A DNA stretch of 64,000 bases from Moritella marina ATCC 15381 (GCF_008931805.1 NZ_CP044399.1:124001-188000), one strand, 5' to 3'; positions 44,225 to 53,521 are shown, counted from the stretch's first letter. Notes: generated from the sequence alone by a model not told the origin. Numbers and translations: made by a program.

Positions 44225-46810
44225 ATGAAAGGACATTTCTTGCTAATGACTTTTGGTTTGATGACGTTCGGCTCAGCTCAGGCTACCGACATAAACTCAA
44301 CAGGCCCAGTATCTATCGTTAACCACCAACATTCCACGCAATCACAGATGCAGGATGTTACCGAACGATCACCTATCAAACCGTCTCGATTGACTATAAC
44401 GCCGCGCATGGCTCGGATGACTAGGTTAGCTGATGTCGCACCCGCGATAGCGCCATTGTGTTCTGTGACTGAGTTTTCGAATCGCACGGGCAAAGATTTG
44501 ATTAGCTATGTGACTCAGGTTTCCAGTGATTGTATTAATAAACAATTTTCTGTTAGCGACGCTGAGGCGACCGCTATTTTTAATGAAAATAACATGCTCA
44601 CGATCATCAATGAATTTCGCTCTGCCAGCGCGCTTTACAAAGGTCGCAACGAAGACGGCATACTTAATTTAGTACTGTTTTTAAGAGCTGGTTACTATAT
44701 TCAGCATTATCAAAAAGAAGCGGTAGGTGAATACTCGGATGTAATCAAACAATCATCCTTGTTGGCGTTAACGGCATTTTTTAGCAATGTGCATGTTACC
44801 GATGTCAGTGAGGAGCACGGTCAAGTGCTTTCTGAGGTATTAACGCTGGTGGACAGCGCTGGTCATAATACTCATTTTATTTATATCGTTAAAGATATGC
44901 TAGGGCGTTTTAATCATAGCTGGAGTGATTCTCGTAGCATGAGCCTGTCGGTGAATTCTATTTTTACCATTCTATGGCGTGGACAATGGGCTGACGGTTT
45001 TGCTGAGCACTTGGCAATCGATAATAGTGTGGTTGATGATCTTAAGATTTTTATCGACCAACAAGATTATCTCATCGGTACCAGTAATGAGTATTTAATG
45101 AATAATGCCGCGAAAGAACTCGGGCGTATGCTCAATTACGGACCTTCGGTACAAAACAAGGTAAAGCCTTATTTAACTCAATTATTAAATCGCTATAGCA
45201 TGAACGGTCGTGGTAGCGGTGTCTGGTTGGCTGTTGCTGAAATGGTGGATTATTACGGAGATTGTAACGAATATAATATCTGTGGTTACAAACAACAATT
45301 AGAGCTACAAATTCTTGCTATCAATTATACATGTAGCCCGACAATTAAAATCCGTGCACAGTCGATGACATCGGCAGAGTTAGCCCTGTCATGTGAACAA
45401 ATGGCTGAGGAAGAGGTTTACTTCCACACCAAGCTTAATACCGGTTATCAACCTGTAGCGGATGATCATAATGCGGTACTTGAGGTCGTTATCTTTAATG
45501 GTACAGCCAGTTATAAACAGTATGCAGGTACTTTCTTTGGTATCAGCACGGATAACGGTGGTATGTATCTAGAGGGCGATCCTGCTGTATTGGGTAATCA
45601 GGCACGCTTTATTGCTTATGAAGCGGATTGGATAACAGATGAGTTTCAGGTTTGGAATCTGAAGCATGAATATGTGCATTACCTTGATGCGCGTTACAAT
45701 ATTAAAGGTAATTTTAGCGATTCAAGCGCCGAGTCGATAACGTGGTGGATAGAAGGCCTTGCTGAATATATCGCGCACGGTGATGACAACAGCCATGCGA
45801 TTGAAGTAGGTCAGAATAATAACTATCAATTAAGTGATCTGTGGGTGAATAGCTACGCCAGTGGTAATGACCAAGTTTACCATGGTGGTTATCTTGCGGT
45901 GCGCTATATGTTTGAAAAGCATGTTGCAGAGGTGGACAATATTCTAAACCTATTACGTCAAGGTAACTTCAGTAATTACGCGGGTTACATGTCATCTATA
46001 GGAGATATTTATAATGCCGACTTTAGCGATTGGCTAACGGCGCTGGACAAGAATGATGGCAATGATAACCGCGGTGATGATAATGGCGATAATAGTGGAA
46101 ACAACAGTGGAAATAATAACGGCGAGGACGGTGATACGACGATAGGCGAGTGCATGACTCCTGAAGAGGCTAATGGTGCGTTAATGCTGAATCGCCCAGT
46201 CTGTGGTCTATCTGGTACTGATATTGCCTATTACTATTATGTCGAGAAGGCGGGTACCTTGTATTTTTCCACAGAGGGCGGTAGTGGTAATGCAGACCTT
46301 TACTTCAACGACAGCACGTGGGCTATGGATACCGATTTTACTTTATCGTCAACTCAACAAGGTAATAATGAGTTGATCAAAGCGGATGTAACTGAAGGCT
46401 GGATTTACTTGACGGTTAAAAGCGATGCCGATTTTGATCAGGTAAAACTGCTGGTCAGTAATATCGACCCACAACACCTGAATAATAGCTGTATTTCGAG
46501 TTCGGAAGCCGGAGGTAATTTAACGCAAGGGCAAGCAGTCTGTGTCTCGTCTGATCAAATGGAATACTTAGGTTATTACGTGGAACAGGATGCTACGTTG
46601 TCTTTCACTACCGAGGGCGGTGATGGTGATGTGGAGCTTTATTATAGCGACGTAACTTGGGCTTCTAAAGACAGCTTTCAACAATCTTCTACCAATCGCG
46701 GTAACCGTGAGGAAATTACGGTGCAGGCAAGTAAAGGTTGGGTATATTTAACGTTAGCAGCAGCGCAAACTTATCAGAATGTGCGAGTGAGTGTATCTAA
46801 GGTGAGATAA
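44225..46810 (+). CDS. Secreted M9-family collagenase with two C-terminal PPC-like domains
   Basis: The 861-residue protein has a signal peptide (cleavage near AQA-T, residue 20), an N-terminal helical activator region (about 70-400), a catalytic domain with the gluzincin motif HEYVH at 481-485 and the downstream Glu in WWIEGLAEYIAHG (about 510-514), then an Asp/Asn/Gly linker (about 612-640) and two similar pre-peptidase C-terminal domains (about 645-755 and 760-860), each with a Cys pair and a SFTTEGG/YFSTEGG strand. This matches Vibrio-type M9 collagenases. It should act outside the cell on collagen or gelatin. The Fur-like site suggests iron-limited expression. The signal peptide holds a LMTFG doublet. 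Confidence 0.9.
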   Translation: MKGHFLLMTFGLMTFGSAQATDINSTGPVSIVNHQHSTQSQMQDVTERSPIKPSRLTITPRMARMTRLADVAPAIAPLCSVTEFSNRTGKDLISYVTQVSSDCINKQFSVSDAEATAIFNENNMLTIINEFRSASALYKGRNEDGILNLVLFLRAGYYIQHYQKEAVGEYSDVIKQSSLLALTAFFSNVHVTDVSEEHGQVLSEVLTLVDSAGHNTHFIYIVKDMLGRFNHSWSDSRSMSLSVNSIFTILWRGQWADGFAEHLAIDNSVVDDLKIFIDQQDYLIGTSNEYLMNNAAKELGRMLNYGPSVQNKVKPYLTQLLNRYSMNGRGSGVWLAVAEMVDYYGDCNEYNICGYKQQLELQILAINYTCSPTIKIRAQSMTSAELALSCEQMAEEEVYFHTKLNTGYQPVADDHNAVLEVVIFNGTASYKQYAGTFFGISTDNGGMYLEGDPAVLGNQARFIAYEADWITDEFQVWNLKHEYVHYLDARYNIKGNFSDSSAESITWWIEGLAEYIAHGDDNSHAIEVGQNNNYQLSDLWVNSYASGNDQVYHGGYLAVRYMFEKHVAEVDNILNLLRQGNFSNYAGYMSSIGDIYNADFSDWLTALDKNDGNDNRGDDNGDNSGNNSGNNNGEDGDTTIGECMTPEEANGALMLNRPVCGLSGTDIAYYYYVEKAGTLYFSTEGGSGNADLYFNDSTWAMDTDFTLSSTQQGNNELIKADVTEGWIYLTVKSDADFDQVKLLVSNIDPQHLNNSCISSSEAGGNLTQGQAVCVSSDQMEYLGYYVEQDATLSFTTEGGDGDVELYYSDVTWASKDSFQQSSTNRGNREEITVQASKGWVYLTLAAAQTYQNVRVSVSKVR

Positions 46811-46840
46811 TATTAAATAGCATGAGGTATTTAGAATAAT

Positions 46841-46883
46841 AAATCAGTTGCGGTTAATCGAGTTGATAACCGCAACACTGATT
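46841..46883. terminator. Long hairpin between collagenase gene and gcvR
   Basis: AATCAGTTGCGGTTA and TAACCGCAACACTGATT pair with one bulge, loop ATCGAGTTGA. No clear T tract follows. Convergent-gene position suggests a terminator or transcript barrier. Confidence 0.5.
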
Positions 46884-46893
46884 AAGGATGAAA

Positions 46894-47433
46894 TTAAGCG
46901 GTGAGCACCTTGTTATCAACCATGAATTGATAGTCAGCGTGCAGAATTGTACACAGACCAGAAAGCTCTGATTCTAAAATAGCTAAGTCACAATCAAATG
47001 TGGTGTTTAAGGTGAAATTTGCTTTGAGTATATCGGGGCTGCCTGCGTCAACGATAATTTCTGAACGTAGACCGGCTAAATTAAGATTATTGTTGGTAAA
47101 GAATAGCGTGAATTTTTCAATAATACCGGTCGCATCAGGAATGGTTATTTCAACTTCAATGGTATGATCATAACTGATTGGTTCGTGACGTTCGGTACGT
47201 TTCATCATGGTGATTAAGTCGAGTTCTTGACTCTTTAATGGCAAGCTCGATTCGAGTTGGATCATCGCATTCCATTCACCAGACAACAGCATGATCAAGG
47301 TAAATTCATTACCAAAAATAGCCAGTTTACTATCAACGATATTACAACCGCAGTTACTGACGTGACCAATAAGTTTATGAACGATACCTGGACTGTTACT
47401 GCCCAGGGCGGTGATAACTAAATTCTGCGTCAT
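46894..47433 (-). CDS. gcvR: Glycine cleavage system transcriptional repressor GcvR
   Basis: GcvR binds GcvA and blocks activation of the glycine cleavage operon when glycine is low. The 179-residue product has two ACT-like domains, starting LVITALGSNSPGIVHKLIGHVSNCGCNI and again near IEVEITIPDATGIIEKFT. The divergent neighbour is dapA, as in E. coli. Convergent with the collagenase gene. Confidence 0.93.
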   Translation of the reverse strand: MTQNLVITALGSNSPGIVHKLIGHVSNCGCNIVDSKLAIFGNEFTLIMLLSGEWNAMIQLESSLPLKSQELDLITMMKRTERHEPISYDHTIEVEITIPDATGIIEKFTLFFTNNNLNLAGLRSEIIVDAGSPDILKANFTLNTTFDCDLAILESELSGLCTILHADYQFMVDNKVLTA

Positions 47434-47668
47434 TTTCTTCCATGTCCTTTTATTCCGAGTCTATTAAAGTAAGTAAACTATCCCGGATCAATTAAAGTAA
47501 ACAAACAATAGAACATCATATACCCAAGCAACTTCAAGATGCAACAATCCGCAAACTTATCAACCAGCATATTGATGTTGGCAGGCATATCGCCAGAATA
47601 TGCTTGCGACAACAGACTGCTAATATTACTATGCCACGTGTTTTATAGTCAGTAATAACAAGGCAAAT

Positions 47669-48547
47669 ATGTTAACAGGTAATATCGTCGCACTTATCAC
47701 TCCTATGCTCGACAACGGAGACGTCGATCTTTGCTCCTTACAAGGTTTAGTTGAATATCATATCCAGAGCAATACCACTGCATTAGCGGTATTAGGCACC
47801 ACAGGTGAATCTTGTACGTTTGAGCAAGATGAACATGTAGAAGTGATCAAAAAAGTGCTAGAAATAGCGCAAGGTCGTATCGCGATTATCGCTGGGACAG
47901 GGTCAAATAGTACCCGCCATGCCATTCAAATCAGCCAAAAATTACATAAGTTAGGTGTCGCAGCGGGACTGAGCGTGACGCCTTATTATAATAAACCAAC
48001 GCAAGAAGGTTTATATCAGCATTATAAAGCCATTACAGAAGCCTGTGATTTACCTCAGATTTTGTATAATGTACCCAGCCGTACGGGTTGTGACATGAGC
48101 GATGAGATCGTGGTTAGATTAGCGGAACTTAATGCTATCATAGGCATCAAAGACGCTACCGGTGATTTAACGCGTTTAACTCGACTTAAACCCTTCCTAC
48201 CGGATGATTTTTTATTATATAGTGGTGATGATGCAACGGGCTGTGAGTTTATGTTGCAAGGTGGTAGTGGGGTTATTTCTGTTACCAGTAATGTCGCCGC
48301 CGATGCAATGAGCCGTATGTGTACATTTGCATTAGCTGGTCAGCGTGAACAGGCGACTGAAATCAATAACAAATTAATGCGTTTACACCAAGATTTATTT
48401 GTCGAAGCAAACCCAATCCCGGTAAAGTGGGCATGCAAAGAGTTATCGTTAACTGCAACGGCAAATTTACGGTTACCATTAATTGCATTAGATCAGCAAT
48501 ATCATGCTCAAGTGAGTGCGGCACTCGCGCTTGCAGTGGATGCATAA
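47669..48547 (+). CDS. dapA: 4-hydroxy-tetrahydrodipicolinate synthase
   Basis: DapA condenses aspartate semialdehyde with pyruvate, the first step of lysine and diaminopimelate synthesis. The 292-residue length is normal. The Schiff-base Lys161 is in IGIKDATGDL, the catalytic Tyr133 in LYNVPSRTG, and the GTTGE segment at about 43-47. It precedes bamC by 27 bp and is divergent from gcvR, the E. coli order. Confidence 0.98.
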   Translation: MLTGNIVALITPMLDNGDVDLCSLQGLVEYHIQSNTTALAVLGTTGESCTFEQDEHVEVIKKVLEIAQGRIAIIAGTGSNSTRHAIQISQKLHKLGVAAGLSVTPYYNKPTQEGLYQHYKAITEACDLPQILYNVPSRTGCDMSDEIVVRLAELNAIIGIKDATGDLTRLTRLKPFLPDDFLLYSGDDATGCEFMLQGGSGVISVTSNVAADAMSRMCTFALAGQREQATEINNKLMRLHQDLFVEANPIPVKWACKELSLTATANLRLPLIALDQQYHAQVSAALALAVDA

Positions 48548-48574
48548 ATTTTTGAATTAGGGAATATTAATACT

Positions 48575-49705
48575 ATGACTATGTCATCAACAGGTCACCG
48601 CTTGACTAACGTGAAACGCTATAGCGTATTAGCGTGCGCTATTTTAGTCAGTGCTTGTTCAGGATCAGATACAAGACGTCAGGCAAATCAAGACTTTGAA
48701 TATTTGAATCAAACAGTCAAACCAGAATTGGTGATTGCGGAAGGGCTTGATACACCGTTATACACAAAACGTTATGACGTGCCTGAATTAGTCGAAGGGA
48801 CTGAAGGTTACCCTGTTGGCGCTGATGTTGATGTGCGTTCACCAGTGCAGATTTTAGCGTTATCGCCATTGGTGCGTGTTGAAGAAGGCAGCGAAAACGT
48901 GACTGTTTGGTTTAACAGCCGTAGTTCACAAGATGATATTTCTGCGCAGGTGTGGTCTTTGTTAGCTAATTTCTTAGCCGATAAAAAAGTCGCTATTGCG
49001 CAGTTAGACGATGTTAATCATACGCTAGAAACGGATTGGCTAATCAACGGTGATACTTTCGAAGAGTTTAAAGAAGTATCTGACTATGAATTAAAACAAC
49101 GTTATAAATTCACGTTATTAACGGTTGCAAGTAAGCGTACTGTCGGTCTACAGGTTGATTTGATTGACCATGAAGAACGTTTAGATGGGACTAAAATTGA
49201 TAATGATTTAAGTAAAGGCGATAGCCGTCGTTTTGCAGTGCAAATGCTAAACCTACTTAATATTTATTACGAAATTGACCGCATCGAAGGTAACAACAAA
49301 GAAACGGCAGAACAAAAAGCGTCGAAACTGAAGATTGACTTTGTTGATCAACAGCATCCTGTTATTACGTTAAATATTCCGTTTGATGATGCGTGGAAGT
49401 TAATGCCAATGGTATTTGCGAAAGTTGGTATTACGGTTGAAGACGAAGATAAACTTGCTGCGACTATGTTAGTGAGTGTTGAAGAACAATCTGATGAATA
49501 CTGGACTGAGAACAAAATAACACCAGTGACATTAGCTGAAGATGATTACCGTATCCAAGTTGGTGAAATTAACGGCAATACTTCAATCGCGTTCTTTGCT
49601 GAAGATAAACAGCCTCTATCAGCAGAAATGATGAGTGAGTTGTTTATCAGTTTGAAAGACGCTGCTGATGTATTACGTGCAGAAAAAGCGCAAGCTGACG
49701 AGTAA
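48575..49705 (+). CDS. bamC: Outer membrane assembly lipoprotein BamC
   Basis: BamC is an accessory lipoprotein of the Bam complex that inserts beta barrels in the outer membrane. The 376-residue protein has a lipobox VSACS (Cys near residue 28), an acidic unstructured N-terminal part, and two helix-grip domains, near 110-220 and 260-370. AGGGAA precedes ATG 48575. Probably co-transcribed with dapA; the terminator at 49740 follows. Confidence 0.95.
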   Translation: MTMSSTGHRLTNVKRYSVLACAILVSACSGSDTRRQANQDFEYLNQTVKPELVIAEGLDTPLYTKRYDVPELVEGTEGYPVGADVDVRSPVQILALSPLVRVEEGSENVTVWFNSRSSQDDISAQVWSLLANFLADKKVAIAQLDDVNHTLETDWLINGDTFEEFKEVSDYELKQRYKFTLLTVASKRTVGLQVDLIDHEERLDGTKIDNDLSKGDSRRFAVQMLNLLNIYYEIDRIEGNNKETAEQKASKLKIDFVDQQHPVITLNIPFDDAWKLMPMVFAKVGITVEDEDKLAATMLVSVEEQSDEYWTENKITPVTLAEDDYRIQVGEINGNTSIAFFAEDKQPLSAEMMSELFISLKDAADVLRAEKAQADE

Positions 49706-49739
49706 CGGTATGTGATACACCTTAGGTGTTAAGCAGGTG

Positions 49740-49775
49740 AAAAAGGCCTATGTAGTGATACATAGGCCTTTTTAT
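49740..49775. terminator. Bidirectional terminator after bamC
   Basis: AAAAAGGCCTATGTA and TACATAGGCCTTTTT pair around GTGA; T runs on both strands. Shared by bamC and the convergent small membrane gene. Confidence 0.9.
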
Positions 49776-49806
49776 TTTTTAGACTCGTAATTTTATAGTC
49801 AGCTAT

Positions 49807-50073
49807 CTATTTGTTTTGATATTGGTTTTTTTGAACGTCATCAGGCATTGGGTTCTTGCCATATTCGTTCTTGTATTCATTACTGTATGCTTGCTGTTCG
49901 TTGTCATCATCTGGTAGTGCTTTAGCGTGCTCGCCAGCATCTAGATTAAATGCTTTATTGTATTGATTTTCAATTTCTTTAGGTGCTTTCATTTTCATGT
50001 TCGCGGTGTATTTCAATGTCATGATAGACCCTAGAATAAAGCCTAAGGCGACTAGAATAATAAGCCAAACCAT
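49807..50073 (-). CDS. DUF2897-like small membrane protein
   Basis: The 88-residue product has one hydrophobic N-terminal helix (about 3-22), then LKYTANMKMKAPKEI, typical of DUF2897, and an acidic, Asn/Gln-rich tail (PDDDNEQQAYSNEYKNEYGKN). Function unknown. A heptamer array starts immediately upstream of its RBS (AGGAG at 50078-50083), so expression could depend on repeat number. It is downstream of the VanY gene on the same strand. Confidence 0.65.
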   Translation of the reverse strand: MVWLIILVALGFILGSIMTLKYTANMKMKAPKEIENQYNKAFNLDAGEHAKALPDDDNEQQAYSNEYKNEYGKNPMPDDVQKNQYQNK

Positions 50074-50083
50074 AAATACTCCT

Positions 50084-50181
50084 GTTAATAGTTAATAGTT
50101 AATAGTTAATAGTTAATAGTTAATAGTTAATAGTTAATAGTTAATAGTTAATAGTTAATAGTTAATAGTTAATAGTTAATA
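50084..50181. repeat. Fourteen perfect GTTAATA heptamers
   Basis: From 50084 to 50181 the plus strand is GTTAATA repeated 14 times without error (98 bp). It lies between the VanY gene stop (50198) and the DUF2897-like gene start (50073), only 10 bp from that start. On the minus strand it reads TATTAAC, which resembles a -10 hexamer. Copy-number change would alter spacing by 7 bp. Confidence 0.97.
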
Positions 50182-50197
50182 AATCGTTGTTACTTGC

Positions 50198-50938
50198 TTA
50201 TTCATCGGCTGCTGCTACGTTGCAGATATACTGGCTATAAATTTGTTCTATGTTGGCCAAAATAGCCGCTTTACCTTGAATGTCGGCATTGCGGATAGTG
50301 TCAGTGATAACGGCCAGCGTGTGCACCTGTTGAGCCTGCGTTGCCATTGGTCGATAACTTAAGTGCCAAGGTTCACGGGATACACCACCAAGGTCTCGAC
50401 GGTAAGGGCGATAAAAACCACAGTCGGCAATATTATTATCTAACCAAGTCGATAGTGCTGCTAAATAGCCTCCTTCATCATACTCTTGTGGGATCAGTTG
50501 TAACTGATAACCTGCTGGTAATGCGCTGTAGTCACAGACATCAATTTCCGTCCCCCAATGATGGCGACTGGCACCGGGCAGCATTGACCAGCGTAATATG
50601 GCGAATATCTTTTGTTCTTCACTAAGTATAGCGGTATCTAGCGGTTGGCTGTCATGATCCAAAATCGGTCTGAGGCCATTAAATTTATTATTCCAAATAC
50701 GCAGTTGTTGCTCAAAAGAGCGAAAGCATGAAACCACATCGAGATTAAACCCAGCTTGTTTAGCACGTGCTTGCAGTTGTTGAAATGCGGGTAATGTTTG
50801 TTGATGGATCAAATGCTGCGGTTTATCTGCAGGTGATGTCATCGCTGAGGACATTGCACAAGGCATGACTAGCGCTGTTAAATGGCTTTGTGTTTGCCCT
50901 GTTAACGCTGCAGTTGTGAGTAACGTGTTAGCTAGCAT
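50198..50938 (-). CDS. VanY-like M15B D,D-carboxypeptidase
   Basis: The 246-residue product has the M15 zinc pattern SRHHWGTEIDV (HxxGTExD) and EPWHLSY (WH), preceded by SCFRSFEQQ. Substrates are D-Ala-D-Ala ends of peptidoglycan stems; in this context it is probably not a vancomycin-resistance gene. ATG 50938 overlaps the SelW-like stop (TAA at 50928-50930) by 11 bases, so they are coupled. A longer frame to 51001 exists but lies fully inside the SelW gene. No classic signal peptide is present, only a weak N-terminal hydrophobic stretch. Confidence 0.85.
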   Translation of the reverse strand: MLANTLLTTAALTGQTQSHLTALVMPCAMSSAMTSPADKPQHLIHQQTLPAFQQLQARAKQAGFNLDVVSCFRSFEQQLRIWNNKFNGLRPILDHDSQPLDTAILSEEQKIFAILRWSMLPGASRHHWGTEIDVCDYSALPAGYQLQLIPQEYDEGGYLAALSTWLDNNIADCGFYRPYRRDLGGVSREPWHLSYRPMATQAQQVHTLAVITDTIRNADIQGKAAILANIEQIYSQYICNVAAADE

Positions 50939-51230
50939 CAGGTGATACCGTGCGGTCACAGTGGCCAAGATCGCGCGTTGGGGCGATGATGTCCCGGACA
51001 CGTTGCTTCAATATTTTGGCTTCAGGAAAACCGCCGTCTTGTTTGCGTTCCCAAATCAGTTGTTGGTTGCAATGGATCTCGAAGCGACCACCTGTGTCTG
51101 GGTGCAGACTGATTTTACTGATATCTTCAGCAAAGGTATGCAGGAGTTCTTGCGTTAGCCAGGTTGAGCGCAACATCCAGTTACACTGTCGGCAATAGTA
51201 AATATCAATTTCAGCTTTGATCTCTGACAC
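50928..51230 (-). CDS. SelT/SelW/SelH-family thioredoxin-like protein, CxxC form
   Basis: The 100-residue product has a redox CxxC at Cys13-Cys16 (YYCRQCNW) where homologous selenoproteins have Cys-x-x-Sec. Here the second residue is plain Cys, so no selenocysteine is needed. The rest follows the Rdx fold: LHPDTGGRFEIHCNQQLIWERKQDGGFPEAKILKQRVRD. Start GTG 51230 after AGAGGA. The overlap with the VanY gene is unusual. Substrate unknown. Confidence 0.85.
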   Translation of the reverse strand: MSEIKAEIDIYYCRQCNWMLRSTWLTQELLHTFAEDISKISLHPDTGGRFEIHCNQQLIWERKQDGGFPEAKILKQRVRDIIAPTRDLGHCDRTVSPDAS

Positions 51231-51361
51231 GTCAAGGTCCTCTTTTTATGACTTATTCTCACGTATGATCACTTATCCTAGCGTTATTATTGACTTGGGT
51301 ATATGATTTTGTCGCTTATTTAGGGTACACTTCGGCCTCATTTTCAGCATCGGTTTTTTAA

Positions 51362-52042
51362 ATGTATAGCATTCTATTTCAAAATAATGATTTCTTGGTT
51401 ATCAACAAAGCAGCAGGCATTGGTTTTCACGATGAAGACGGCGTTGATGGTATTTGTTCTATTGTCAGAAAGGATATTGGCAGATTAGTTTTTCCAGTAC
51501 ACCGTTTAGACAAAGTGACATCAGGATTGTTGTTATTAGCTAAATCATCAGAAGCGGCTGCTAAATTAGCGAAGTTATTTGAATTGCACGAGATCCAAAA
51601 ATATTACTTGGGTGTTATCGATAGCAAGCCAAAGAAAAAACAAGGTTTAGTAAAAGGCGATATGGAACGTTCGCGTCGCAGCATGTGGCGTTTAACTAAA
51701 ACGTTAACGAATCCTGCCGTTACACAGTTTTTTACGCAAAGCATCGGTGATGGCAAGCGTTTAGTGGTGTTAAAACCACACACAGGCAAGACACACCAGT
51801 TACGTGTTGTATTAAACAGCCTAGGTAGCCCTATCTGTGGTGATCCGCTGTATCAAAGTGCTGATGCTTGGAAATACGATCGTGCTTACTTACACGCGTA
51901 TTGCCTACAGTTTACCTTAGATGGCGAAGACTTTAGCTTTGTAGCGGATGAGCTTAGCGGTAAAGAGTTTGAAACTGCTGCATGTAAAGAAGCATTAGTT
52001 GCTTATGCACAGCCTGAGATTCTGGCTTGGCCAAAAGTATAA
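51362..52042 (+). CDS. RluA-family pseudouridine synthase (TIGR01621-like)
   Basis: The 226-residue product is a short RluA-family enzyme without an S4 domain. The catalytic Asp50 is in HRLDKVTSGLLLLAK, followed by KYYLGVI and the LKPHTGKTHQLRVVLNSLGSPICGD loop, as in TIGR01621 members. It isomerises a uridine in an RNA not identifiable from sequence. It is divergent from the SelW-like gene, and its stop is followed by tandem repeats and a strong terminator. Confidence 0.9.
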   Translation: MYSILFQNNDFLVINKAAGIGFHDEDGVDGICSIVRKDIGRLVFPVHRLDKVTSGLLLLAKSSEAAAKLAKLFELHEIQKYYLGVIDSKPKKKQGLVKGDMERSRRSMWRLTKTLTNPAVTQFFTQSIGDGKRLVVLKPHTGKTHQLRVVLNSLGSPICGDPLYQSADAWKYDRAYLHAYCLQFTLDGEDFSFVADELSGKEFETAACKEALVAYAQPEILAWPKV

Positions 52043-52070
52043 TTGCTATAGCCAAGCTACAGTACACTTG

Positions 52071-52166
52071 TTTGATGAACTATTGGTTTGATGAACTATT
52101 GGTTTGATGAAATATGAGTTTGATGAAATATGAGTTTGGTTAAACATTAGCTTGGTTAAATAATGC
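52071..52166. repeat. Six degenerate 16-bp units after the pseudouridine synthase gene
   Basis: Units of 16 bp begin TTTGATGAACTATTGG (twice, 52071-52102), then TTTGATGAAATATGAG (twice, 52103-52134), then two more divergent copies (52135-52166). They fill the gap between stop codon and terminator. Confidence 0.85.
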
Positions 52167-52168
52167 AT

Positions 52169-52221
52169 AAAAAAATGGCCAACGTAGCACTCTTTATCGA
52201 GTAATGCGTTGGCCATTTTTG
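52169..52221. terminator. Bidirectional terminator between the pseudouridine synthase gene and tal
   Basis: AAAAATGGCCAACG and CGTTGGCCATTTTT pair across a longer internal loop (itself partly paired), with T runs on both sides. Confidence 0.85.
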
Positions 52222-52289
52222 TTAATAAAGATTCATTTATTCAAACAAGAACAAATTAGTCTTATTCCAATTAAAACTATTTATTCAAA

Positions 52290-53237
52290 TTAAAACAGGT
52301 CAGCAATCATTGCTTCTAGTTTGTTTTGGTCGATAGCGAAGTTACGGATACCTTCAGCTAGTTTTTCAACAGCCATCGGATCTTGGCTGTGATCCCAACG
52401 GAATGCAGCTTCAGTTAATTTCGCTTTTGGTGCCGTTTTTTCTACGTCTGCAAATAGTGCTTGTGCAACAGGCGCTGAAGAGTTTTGTAGTTCTTCTAAT
52501 AGCTGAGGTGCAATCGTTAGACGGTCACAACCAGCAAGTGCTAGGATTTCACCTGTGTTACGGAAGCTTGCGCCCATAACAACCGTGTTATAACCCGATG
52601 CTTTGTAGTAGTTGTAGATCGTGCTTACCGAGATAACGCCTGGATCGTTAGCGCCTTCATACGTTTCGCCTGTTTTCGCTTTATGCCAATCCATGATACG
52701 GCCAACGAAAGGAGAGATCAGGAATACGCCTGCTTCTGCACATGCTTGCGCTTGCGCGAAAGAAAATAACAGCGTTAGGTTACAATTGATGCCCATTGCT
52801 TCAAGTTGTTCTGCAGCGCGGATACCTTCCCAAGTAGAAGCCAGTTTGATCAGAATGTTTTCTTTCTCAATGCCCACTTCTTTATATAAATCGATTAGTA
52901 ATAACGCTTGTTTCACACTTGCTTCAGTGTTGTAAGAAAGACGAGCGTCAACTTCTGTAGAGATGCGACCTGGAATTGTCGTTAAGATCTCTTTACCAAT
53001 TAATACTGCTAATTTGTCACATGCTAGCGCAACTTGTGTTTCTGGTGTTGCATTTTCTTTAGCGTAAGCAATTGCTTGTGCTACTAGTGGTTGGTAAGTC
53101 GGTAATGCAGCTGCCTTTAGGATAAGTGATGGATTCGTCGTCGCATCTTGAGGCTGGTATAATTTAATTGCATCCACATCGCCTGTATCTGCAACAATAG
53201 TGGTTAATTTACTTAGCTGTTCTAACTGATTACTCAT
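52290..53237 (-). CDS. tal: Transaldolase
   Basis: Transaldolase transfers a three-carbon dihydroxyacetone unit from sedoheptulose-7-phosphate to glyceraldehyde-3-phosphate in the pentose phosphate pathway. The 315-residue protein is TalB-like: DATTNPSL near residue 31, Schiff-base Lys131 in [11 protein letters not shown], and [11 protein letters not shown]. It stands alone on the minus strand, with the terminator at 52169. Its partner transketolase is at 4560-6548. Confidence 0.97.
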   Translation of the reverse strand: MSNQLEQLSKLTTIVADTGDVDAIKLYQPQDATTNPSLILKAAALPTYQPLVAQAIAYAKENATPETQVALACDKLAVLIGKEILTTIPGRISTEVDARLSYNTEASVKQALLLIDLYKEVGIEKENILIKLASTWEGIRAAEQLEAMGINCNLTLLFSFAQAQACAEAGVFLISPFVGRIMDWHKAKTGETYEGANDPGVISVSTIYNYYKASGYNTVVMGASFRNTGEILALAGCDRLTIAPQLLEELQNSSAPVAQALFADVEKTAPKAKLTEAAFRWDHSQDPMAVEKLAEGIRNFAIDQNKLEAMIADLF

Positions 53238-53521
53238 TATTTTATTTCCACAATTATATTATTGATCGGTGTAAGGGCTTACCGTCACTATCATTAATAT
53301 TGATTATAATGTCAATACTATAAACCAGACTGTTTTAAACCTGACAGGTTCGAATCTGAGTTTTATTGAAATGCGATAATTTCTGGATCACATCTTATCA
53401 TGACCTTCATTCGAAAGTATGTAGGCTTTCATCACGTTTTTATGACAAACTCGATTGATAAAATAGTACTTGCAATCACATTCTGCTGCGGTATGTTGTT
53501 TATATATAATAAATAGGATAT

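Noticed and set aside
47518-47640. ATACCCAAGCAACTTCAAGATGC sequence upstream of dapA, resembling a dispersed repeat seen in related genera
   Set aside because: Only one copy is visible here and no clear right end was found, so I cannot delimit an element. It would need a genome-wide search.
53238-53521. TyrR boxes upstream of aroF
   Set aside because: No TGTAAA-N6-TTTACA-like site was seen in the region.
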